Shown here: positions 20,123 to 25,830 of the stretch, in pieces
How the letters are laid out: every line of letters begins with the position of its first letter
Position numbering within the stretch: position 1 is the stretch's first letter
IMG/VR virus record: IMGVR_UViG_3300008116_001072
Span: 1-25,830 of that record
Direction: 5' to 3' (one strand)
Length of the DNA stretch: 25,830 bases
Origin: a virus
The notes under the pieces: generated by a model
The model's input: only the letters and a program-made list of their open reading frames with translations
Told to the model about the DNA's origin: nothing
Database searches by the model: none
Position numbers and translations under genes: made by a program

Positions 20123-20819
20123 ATATACGAGAGTAACTCTTGAATGCTTAGAGCATACAGTAACTGACCACAGAATTATAATTGTGGACAATGCTTCATG
20201 CGAGGAAACCAAAGAATTGTTAAAGGCTTGCCCATTTGAGGTAATAACCAACACCGAGAATGTAGGCACGGCAAAGGCAATCAATCAGGCATGGGCAAAG
20301 AGAGAACCCAAACAACATCTAATAAAGATGGACAATGATGTTGACATTAACTATCTTAACTGGGTTGATGAAATGGAGGAGGCTATTGAACGTGACCCAT
20401 TAATCGGCATACTTGGACTTAAAAGAAAAGACCTTATGGAAAACCCATTTAGGAATGATATGTATAAGTCTGAACTGCGGATGTTGCCACACTATAAAGG
20501 CCAACGATGGATAATAGTTGAGGATGTGGCTCATGTTATTGGAACTTGCCAAATGTATAACTACCGACTAATTGATAAAATTGGAGGCATGATGCAACCC
20601 GGTATTTATGGATTTGATGATACTTTAGCTGCGGTAAGATGCAAAGTATCTGGATTCCGGAACAGTTTCCTTCCACATATTGAGATTGACCATATCGACA
20701 CAGGCGAAAACCCATACCAAAAAGAAAAGGAAAGACTTGCAGGAAATGATATGGCAGAGTTTAACCGATTAAAAGATGATATATTAATGGGTAGGCTTAA
20801 CCCTTATGTGGCAATATGA
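20070..20819 (+). CDS. GT2 family glycosyltransferase
   Basis: 249 aa. GT-A features: HRIIIVDNASCEETKELL (34-51), NTENVGTAKAINQAW (61-75), KMDNDVD (86-92, DxD-type metal site), and a later GIYGFDDTLAAVRCKVSG acceptor-side segment. An inverting GT-A enzyme transferring a sugar from an NDP-donor is expected; the acceptor is unknown. It is in the same compact run as two other transferases and a methyltransferase. Confidence 0.8.
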   Translation: MSLIAMAVFDTEENQRSKYTRVTLECLEHTVTDHRIIIVDNASCEETKELLKACPFEVITNTENVGTAKAINQAWAKREPKQHLIKMDNDVDINYLNWVDEMEEAIERDPLIGILGLKRKDLMENPFRNDMYKSELRMLPHYKGQRWIIVEDVAHVIGTCQMYNYRLIDKIGGMMQPGIYGFDDTLAAVRCKVSGFRNSFLPHIEIDHIDTGENPYQKEKERLAGNDMAEFNRLKDDILMGRLNPYVAI

Positions 20820-21436
20820 AACTAATAACCGTATGCGATGACTTTGGCAGGGCCAAAATGTTAGAAGAATCTGCTCATAAGTTTGGGTGGGAATATACAC
20901 CTATAAGAACATCATGGCGAGGATTCGGAACTAAACTTGTAAAGCTATATGAATACCTAACAACCACAGATATACATGACTTTGTGTTTGCCGATGCTTA
21001 CGATGTTGTGGTTAAAGGAACACCAGAGCAATTAATGGAAATAGTAAATGGCAAACCTGCCTTAATATCTTCAGAGGTAAATTGTTGGCCTGATGTAGCA
21101 ATGTTAGAAAGATATGAGGCATACGAAAAAATAAACCCAAACATTGACAAGTATAGATTTGTAAACTCTGGAACATATTACATGACCAAAGAACTATTTT
21201 GCAATATGTATCAGTTAGACCCACCACAGGAAACTGATGATGACCAAAGATGGCTAACCAAAAAAGTATTGGATAACAACCTTGCTATTGATACCAAGCG
21301 ATTAGCATTTCAAACTTTATGTGGATTAACAGGCAATGACTATTCATTTATAGATGGCACATTTATAACAAATTATGGGAATATGCCTATATTTATACAT
21401 GGGAATGGCAAAGCAAACATGGAATGGATAAGATAA
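20816..21436 (+). CDS. PLOD/GT25-like glycosyltransferase
   Basis: 206 aa. The sequence shows DFVFADAYDVVVKGTPEQLM (56-74, metal-site D60.D63-like), KPALISSEVNCWPD (80-93), YRFVNSGTYYMTKELF (113-128), DDDQRWL (141-147) and a final IFIHGNGKAN (192-201). This series is typical of the galactosyl/glucosyltransferase domain related to procollagen-lysine glycosyltransferases, found in phages and giant viruses. It would add hexose to a protein or glycan. It overlaps the GT2 gene by 4 nt and the methyltransferase gene by 13 nt. Confidence 0.75.
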   Translation: MKLITVCDDFGRAKMLEESAHKFGWEYTPIRTSWRGFGTKLVKLYEYLTTTDIHDFVFADAYDVVVKGTPEQLMEIVNGKPALISSEVNCWPDVAMLERYEAYEKINPNIDKYRFVNSGTYYMTKELFCNMYQLDPPQETDDDQRWLTKKVLDNNLAIDTKRLAFQTLCGLTGNDYSFIDGTFITNYGNMPIFIHGNGKANMEWIR

Positions 21437-22134
21437 AACAAACATACCAAGACACGCAGGAATGGAATCAGCAAATAGTTGACCAATTCAATGCTGCCGT
21501 AAATGCAAACCCAAGATTAAAAGACTTGAGGGATTTTGTTGAGCAAAACGCATTCGGCTTCGGTGAACGTGCATTCTATCAAATGTGGAATCTCATCATT
21601 GATACGATGCCTAAACGATTCTCATTCTTAGAAATAGGGGTTTTCAGAGGTCAAACACTTGCTTTGATTCGTGAACTGGCAAACCAAAAAGGCAAACAAG
21701 TTAACATTGTAGGAGTTACACCATTGGACAATACCGATGGACATTGGGAGTCAGACTATGAGAATGACATTAAATTCTTGCATAAGATGTTTGAACTCGA
21801 ACAACCTGTTATTGTTAAAGGATTAAGCACCGAGCCTGCAATTATAGATTTTATTCAAAAGGAAACTTATGATATTGTCTACATTGACGGAGGCCATACT
21901 TACGATGTAATCACTTCAGACTTACAAGCCTATGCACATTTAGCTAAAAAGTGGTTAGTCATTGATGACTGCGCTGATAAGTTTAATATGCCATTTGGAT
22001 TCTTCAAAGGCATTGAGCCTGTGAGCCGAGCAGTCGATGAGTATTTGCCACCATTCACAGAAAACCAGAACTTTGAATATTATTTTAACATTGTACATAA
22101 CAGAATATGGAGGAGGAAAAATGGGAAAACATAA
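21424..22134 (+). CDS. Class I SAM-dependent methyltransferase
   Basis: 236 aa. Motif I FSFLEIGVFRGQTLALIREL (67-86) binds SAM; DIVYIDGGHTYDVITSDLQA (150-169) and LVIDDCAD match the later motifs of the methyltransferase family that often accompanies sugar transferases. It probably O-methylates a sugar or small group placed by the neighbouring transferases. It overlaps TerS by 14 nt, linking the modification cluster to packaging. Confidence 0.75.
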   Translation: MDKIKQTYQDTQEWNQQIVDQFNAAVNANPRLKDLRDFVEQNAFGFGERAFYQMWNLIIDTMPKRFSFLEIGVFRGQTLALIRELANQKGKQVNIVGVTPLDNTDGHWESDYENDIKFLHKMFELEQPVIVKGLSTEPAIIDFIQKETYDIVYIDGGHTYDVITSDLQAYAHLAKKWLVIDDCADKFNMPFGFFKGIEPVSRAVDEYLPPFTENQNFEYYFNIVHNRIWRRKNGKT

Positions 22135-22522
22135 ATACATAGAAACCCCAGAAAAGATGTGGGAACTATTTGACGCATACGTTAAAGAAACCAAAAATAA
22201 ACCACGTAAGAAAATGGTCTTTGTCGGCAAGGATGGAAATAAAGATTATGAACATCTTGAAGTACCATTAACCAATGAAGGGTTTAGCGTTTTTTGCCAT
22301 AAATTAGGCTATACTATTCTGCATTATTTTCAAAATACGGATAATGCATACAATGAATATCGTAATATCTGTTCGCATATAAAGGAAACAATCAGGCAAG
22401 ACCAGATAGAAGGAGGCATGGTTGGGCAGTACAATCCGAGCATCACGCAAAGGCTAAATGGACTTACCGATAAAAGTGAAATGGTTGTGAAAGAACAACC
22501 ACTATTCCCAGACAATGTTTAG
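22121..22522 (+). CDS. Terminase small subunit
   Basis: 133 aa from ATG 22121, preceded by GGAGGAGG, a strong Shine-Dalgarno-like site rare in this genome; the open frame to 22037 is a shadow. MGKHKYIETPEKMWELFDAY, EGFSVFCHKLGYTILHYFQN and a C-terminal GGMVGQYNPSITQRLNGLTD (including the 'vG.yN..I..RlnGL.dK' pattern of small terminases) support the call. It recognises packaging sites and recruits TerL. The downstream gene is TerL, overlapping by 8 nt. Confidence 0.75.
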   Translation: MGKHKYIETPEKMWELFDAYVKETKNKPRKKMVFVGKDGNKDYEHLEVPLTNEGFSVFCHKLGYTILHYFQNTDNAYNEYRNICSHIKETIRQDQIEGGMVGQYNPSITQRLNGLTDKSEMVVKEQPLFPDNV

Positions 22523-23690
22523 GCGCACAACTGCAATAAACAAACTACTTCAACTCAAGGCTCGAAAGAAAATAGTACAAGGCGGAACATCTGCAGGAAA
22601 GACATTCGGGATTCTGCCTATACTTATTGACCGAGCAGCAAAGACACCGAGATTAGAAATATCCGTTGTGTCTGAAACTATCCCCCACCTTCGCAGGGGG
22701 GCAATGAAAGACTTTCTTAAAATTATGGAACAAACAGGCCGATACTTTGAGAACAACTGGAATCGGTCATTATTGACTTATAGCTTTGCAAATGGTAGTT
22801 ACATTGAGTTTTTTAGTGCCGAACAAGAAAGCAAGTTAAGAGGTGCAAGGCGCAATATGTTATATATCAATGAGGCAAATAACATTGATTTTGAATCTTA
22901 CTATCAGTTAGCCATAAGGACAAGTGGTGAGATATGGATTGACTTTAACCCAACGCATGAGTTTTGGGCGCATACAGAAGTGCTAAAAGAAACCGATGCT
23001 GAACTTATTGTATTGACTTATAAAGACAATGAGGCATTGCCACCAACTATTGTAGCGGATATTGAGGCAGCAGAAAAGAAAGCAGCCACATCAACTTATT
23101 GGGCAAACTGGTGGAAGGTATATGGCTTGGGTGAAATAGGTAGCCTGCAAGGTGTAGTTTTTGAAGATTGGGAACAAGTTGATGCAATACCAAACGAGGC
23201 GCAACTGATAGCACATGGAATGGACTTTGGGTTTACGAATGACCCGACAACCTTAATGGCAATCTATAAACAAGATGGCAAGATATGGATTGATGAGGTG
23301 CTATACCGAACAAACATGACCAACAATGATATAGGCAACTTCCTTAAATCCATAAACTTTGAACGCAAAGAATTGATTTGCGATAGTGCAGAGCCAAAGT
23401 CGATTGAGGAACTAAGGCTGCAAGGTTTCAATGTGCATCCTGCAATCAAAGGCCCTGACTCAATTAAGATAGGCATTGATATATTGAAGCGATATAAGTT
23501 AATGGTAACTAAACGAAGCACCAATCTAATCAAAGAATTACGAGCCTACACATGGGATAAGGACAACACAGGAACATATACTGGCAAACCTATTGACTAC
23601 ATGAACCACGCTATTGATAGCCTGCGATATGTAGGACTGAACAAGCTAAACAACCGACCATCGGGCAAGTATAGCACCATAACAATTTAA
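22515..23690 (+). CDS. Terminase large subunit
   Basis: 391 aa. ATPase: Walker A GGTSAGKT (23-30), Walker B MLYINE (115-120, catalytic Glu120) and a coupling-type segment WIDFNPTHEF (141-150). Nuclease: GMDFGFTNDPT (Asp237), LICDSAEPKSIEEL (Asp290) and MNHAIDSLRY (Asp368), forming the acidic metal triad of the RNase-H-like fold. It pumps DNA into the prohead and cuts it. The gene lies after TerS and before tail genes; the portal is about 18 kb away within the window, an unusual separation unless the genome is circularly permuted. Confidence 0.95.
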   Translation: MFRRTTAINKLLQLKARKKIVQGGTSAGKTFGILPILIDRAAKTPRLEISVVSETIPHLRRGAMKDFLKIMEQTGRYFENNWNRSLLTYSFANGSYIEFFSAEQESKLRGARRNMLYINEANNIDFESYYQLAIRTSGEIWIDFNPTHEFWAHTEVLKETDAELIVLTYKDNEALPPTIVADIEAAEKKAATSTYWANWWKVYGLGEIGSLQGVVFEDWEQVDAIPNEAQLIAHGMDFGFTNDPTTLMAIYKQDGKIWIDEVLYRTNMTNNDIGNFLKSINFERKELICDSAEPKSIEELRLQGFNVHPAIKGPDSIKIGIDILKRYKLMVTKRSTNLIKELRAYTWDKDNTGTYTGKPIDYMNHAIDSLRYVGLNKLNNRPSGKYSTITI

Positions 23691-23700
23691 CCCTTAAATT

Positions 23701-23709
23701 CTATTTAAT
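23701..23709 (+). promoter_or_regulatory. Short copy of the CTATTTAAT leader
   Basis: CTATTTAAT, shared with the leaders at 1133 and 7428, ends 4 nt before ATG 23714, at the same spacing as the others. Confidence 0.4.
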
Positions 23710-23713
23710 TACG

Positions 23714-24301
23714 ATGAAGAACTATTCCGAACTCACAATCAAACAATTCCTGAGGTGCAAAACTATTGCCGACTTGGAAACTGACCCTATAATGAGGAAG
23801 GTCAAGATGTTGGCTGAAATCGAGGGCAAGGATGTGGATGAGGTTGAGTCGATGCCTATTGGTGATTTATTAGCAAGGTTAAAAGGACTTGAGCAGATTG
23901 AGGCAATGCAACCTGACCAGAAGATAAAGTTAAAGTTTAAACTGGGTGGCAAGAGGTTTATAGTTAAATGGAGGCAACAAGATTTGACTGCTGCTCAATA
24001 CATTGATGCAACGCACTTTTGCAAAGACCCTGATAAGATTATACACAACATCCATAATATTCTGGCTGCATTGGTAGTGGAACGCACATGGTGGGGTAAG
24101 GAGAAAAAGTACAACGGAGATAAGCACAAAGAGATTGCAGACCTGTTTTATAATGAGATGAAAATAAGCACTGCATATCCAATCATGCTTTTTTTTTGCA
24201 AGTACTACGAGGCATTAGTAGCCAATATAATAACCTATTTGGGGGAGGAGGCGGAGAGGCAAATGAGTTCTATCAAAGATATGGTTGGATTGCAACGATA
24301 A
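23714..24301 (+). CDS. Tail assembly chaperone, short form (gpG-like)
   Basis: 195 aa, largely helical, starting MKNYSELTIKQFLRCKTIAD. In long-tailed phages a chaperone of this type lies upstream of the tape-measure gene and is made in two forms, short and frameshifted. Helices with LKFKLGGKRFIVKWRQQDLT and NEMKISTAYPIMLFFCKYYE (about 150-169) fit. The last 18 residues (EEAERQMSSIKDMVGLQR) are unique to the zero-frame product, because a -1 shift site precedes them. Confidence 0.65.
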   Translation: MKNYSELTIKQFLRCKTIADLETDPIMRKVKMLAEIEGKDVDEVESMPIGDLLARLKGLEQIEAMQPDQKIKLKFKLGGKRFIVKWRQQDLTAAQYIDATHFCKDPDKIIHNIHNILAALVVERTWWGKEKKYNGDKHKEIADLFYNEMKISTAYPIMLFFCKYYEALVANIITYLGEEAERQMSSIKDMVGLQR

Positions 24302-24396
24302 ATGACATGGCAAACAATGACAGAACTAAGTGGGATTTTTACTTCGATATGAATGTAACCGAGTTTTTGAATCAACGGCACAGGGGAATACTCTGA
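23714..24396 (+). CDS. Tail assembly chaperone, -1 frameshift fusion (gpGT-like)
   Basis: A -1 shift at TTTGGGG (24238-24244) fuses residues 1-177 of the short form to 50 new residues beginning GGGGEANEFYQRYGWIATIN and ending LNQRHRGIL (227 aa in all, stop 24394-24396). The -1 frame is open, codes for an ordered-looking segment, and occupies the place where the T domain lies in lambda-type gpGT. The T domain binds the tail tube and tape-measure complex. Frameshift efficiency is unknown. A second slippery run (T9 at 24189-24197) exists upstream. Confidence 0.65.
24238..24244 (+). other. -1 ribosomal frameshift slippery heptamer TTTGGGG
   Basis: In the zero frame the bases read T TTG GGG, a standard X XXY YYZ heptamer. 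Both tRNAs can re-pair after -1 slippage to TTT GGG. It lies 18 codons before the zero-frame stop, and the following G/A-rich stretch (GAGGAGGCGGAGAGG) could act as a stimulator, including by anti-Shine-Dalgarno pairing. Confidence 0.7.
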
Positions 24397-24437
24397 CTGA
24401 TATTGTATTGAGATGGTGCAATGGGGGTATAGATGCT

Positions 24438-24950
24438 ATGCGTACAAAGATTCAAAAGAATGTTCGCACAGGTGGTGCAAGTACATTGGCTCAATCAATG
24501 AGTAGCAAACCAATAAAGTCGGGAGGCTCAAAAGTTAGTATTGAAATTGTTGCAGACAAAGATGCCTATTATTGGAAGTTTGTTGACAAAGGTGTTAGAG
24601 GTGTGAAGAAAAACAAGGCAGGCAATTCTCCATATAAGTTCAAAACAATAGGTGCAGGAAAGAATATGGTTGATAGCTTTAAAAAATACATTGCCAAAAC
24701 AGGTAGCAAAAGTATGAGTGGCAAGAAGCTAACCAGTAAGAACAAAAAGAAACAGGCAAGTGCAATCGATAAGGAGGCAAAGGCAATGGCAGTAGCGACA
24801 AAGATAGGAGGTATAAAGCCTGTTAACTTTGTTCGAGAGGCCACTAATAAAAAGAGGGTTGACCAATTAGTGAACGAGGTTGCCAAAGGATTAGGTGCAA
24901 CAATTAAAGTAAGTATTAAACGAGTAGCAAATGAGTATAACAGTAAATAG
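24438..24950 (+). CDS. HK97-gp10-like tail/neck protein
   Basis: 170 aa from ATG 24438 (MRTKIQKNVRTGGASTLAQS). The frame is open back to a GTG at 24330, and a TTG at 24408 is also possible, so the start is uncertain. The region KVSIEIVADKDAYYWKFVDK and GVRGVKKNKAGNSPYKFK fits the HK97-gp10-like core (Y..fv..G.RG......SPY.F), part of the tail-completion machinery. The C-terminus is Lys-rich and helical. It lies between the chaperone pair and another tail gene, overlapping that by 20 nt. Confidence 0.65.
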   Translation: MRTKIQKNVRTGGASTLAQSMSSKPIKSGGSKVSIEIVADKDAYYWKFVDKGVRGVKKNKAGNSPYKFKTIGAGKNMVDSFKKYIAKTGSKSMSGKKLTSKNKKKQASAIDKEAKAMAVATKIGGIKPVNFVREATNKKRVDQLVNEVAKGLGATIKVSIKRVANEYNSK

Positions 24951-25830
24951 CGAACCTGCTGAACATGGGGCAGGCTATAACCAACTTGTATTTGATGTAA
25001 CAAGTACACAGACCGCACAACCGAACTTCAATTTTGTGATTGATGTTTATGTGGGTGGAGTGAGGGTCAATAGACAACTATACCCAAAACAACCTGCATC
25101 GTCTTCATTAAAAGTTGATGTTTCGCCAGTAGTTAGGAATTACTTATCGGCAGACTTTCTGAACGCATCAAGCACATTATTATCCGCCAATACTGGTAGC
25201 AGATGCCCATATTATGTGCAGTTTGGTGAAGCATATAACAACGCATCAGGAACATTGATTATCTATCCTGACCTAACAAAGAGCAATGATAAGTTTGCCT
25301 ACAATGCCGTATTTGATTTTGAGGAGTTCGGCAAGTTTGAATTTTCAAAGATGAACATTGCCTCTGGGTTTACCTTGCAAGAAAGCATACCTAATTACAA
25401 GTATGCAGGGCAATATAAGACAATCACATACTTTGACCCTGTAACGAAGATTGAGGGTATTGTCAGCAATGGCAGTCCGAATGTTTTGTTGACTGGCGAA
25501 TATGCAACCATAATGCCACCAACACTTTCACCGGGATTAGGCATCACAGGAACAGGCATCCCCGCAAACACAACCATTGTGAATGTGGCATACAATGCAG
25601 GGTTAGGCTCTAACATTATTGTGCTATCAAATAACGGCACATCGAATGTAACAACTACTTTGACCGCAAGCAGAAGATTGAGCCATATAAGAGTGAAACA
25701 ATATGATAATGCAGGCTCTTTGCTTGTTACCACAACTGAAGGAATAAGTCAATCGGGAACAACTTATGTTTACAATGTAAATGCAGAAAAGATAAGCGGA
25801 TTCAGTTTAAATGCAAATACTGCATACTAT
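24931..25830 (+). CDS. Tail structural protein, 3' partial
   Basis: Starts at ATG 24931 within the end of the previous gene and stays open for 300 codons to the window edge, so the end is missing. MSITVNSEPAEHGAGYNQLV to FNFVIDVYVGGVRVNRQLYP is a beta-rich domain that I associate with tail tip or distal-tail proteins of Bacteroidota phages. The later part has SPGLGITGTGIPANTTIVNV, an Ig/fibre-like Gly- and Thr-rich stretch. Probably a tail component; no catalytic motif. Confidence 0.6.
   Translation, partial: MSITVNSEPAEHGAGYNQLVFDVTSTQTAQPNFNFVIDVYVGGVRVNRQLYPKQPASSSLKVDVSPVVRNYLSADFLNASSTLLSANTGSRCPYYVQFGEAYNNASGTLIIYPDLTKSNDKFAYNAVFDFEEFGKFEFSKMNIASGFTLQESIPNYKYAGQYKTITYFDPVTKIEGIVSNGSPNVLLTGEYATIMPPTLSPGLGITGTGIPANTTIVNVAYNAGLGSNIIVLSNNGTSNVTTTLTASRRLSHIRVKQYDNAGSLLVTTTEGISQSGTTYVYNVNAEKISGFSLNANTAYY

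Noticed and set aside
25395-25733. 112-codon minus-strand ORF
   Set aside because: It is antisense to the tail gene that is open for 300 codons on the + strand, and has no start signal or recognisable domain.
1-25830. tRNA genes or CRISPR arrays
   Set aside because: I looked for tRNA T-loop motifs in context and for regularly spaced repeats and found none that fold or repeat convincingly; a dedicated scan (tRNAscan, CRISPR finder) was not possible here.

Overview
The window is a 25.8-kb piece of a tailed-phage genome (or prophage), AT-rich and tightly packed. Nearly every gene is on the + strand, and neighbouring genes commonly overlap by 1-50 nt. It most likely infects a member of the Bacteroidota. 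Three intergenic promoters fit the Bacteroidota vegetative sigma pattern (TTTG or ATTG, then exactly 19 nt, then TAnnTTTG) at 10920, 12194 and 14375. The proteins also look like the structural, lysis and replication families of Bacteroidota phages. An HK97-type head, a gpG/gpGT-type frameshifted tail chaperone and an HK97-gp10-like protein point to a long non-contractile (siphovirus-like) tail.

Layout. 1-7.4 kb: head and connector genes, namely a 5'-truncated XkdF-like protease, a scaffold-like protein with a disrupted 5' end, the major capsid protein, a tail-tube-like protein, two fibre-like proteins, a portal with an extra C-terminal domain, and connector genes. 7.4-8.9 kb: receptor-binding-like and small proteins. 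8.9-9.7 kb: lysis genes (two small membrane proteins and an M15 peptidase), followed by a metallophosphoesterase and a terminator. 10.9-11.4 kb: 532 nt without a long ORF, holding a strong promoter, a candidate roughly 90-nt terminated RNA and a structured leader. 11.4-14.4 kb: small early genes including a candidate one-piece spanin. 14.4-18.5 kb: recombination and replication genes, namely a single-strand annealing protein, a YqaJ-type exonuclease, a DnaA-domain-IV-like protein, HTH and HNH proteins and a sigma-like factor. 18.5-22.1 kb: three glycosyltransferases and a methyltransferase. 22.1-25.8 kb: packaging (TerS, TerL) and the first tail genes. The last gene runs off the end. The position of packaging and tail genes at the right and capsid genes at the left suggests a circularly permuted genome cut at an arbitrary point.

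The most unusual object is at 13306-14104. A single minus-strand gene is bounded exactly as an integron gene cassette would be. An attC-like imperfect palindrome follows the gene, and the first bases of the cassette (TTAGCACC) restore a perfect 9/9 complementary core pair when the ends are joined. Removing the 799 bp brings the flanking phage genes to a 30-nt spacing. No integrase is visible. The encoded 205-aa protein looks like a winged helix, coiled coil and transmembrane protein of unknown function.

Three phage genes carry apparent lesions: a one-base frame problem at an A6 run in the scaffold gene, a 55-bp perfect tandem duplication that frameshifts the exonuclease, and an internal out-of-frame deletion in the DnaA-like gene. 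They could be real decay or population variation, or assembly errors. Raw reads would decide.
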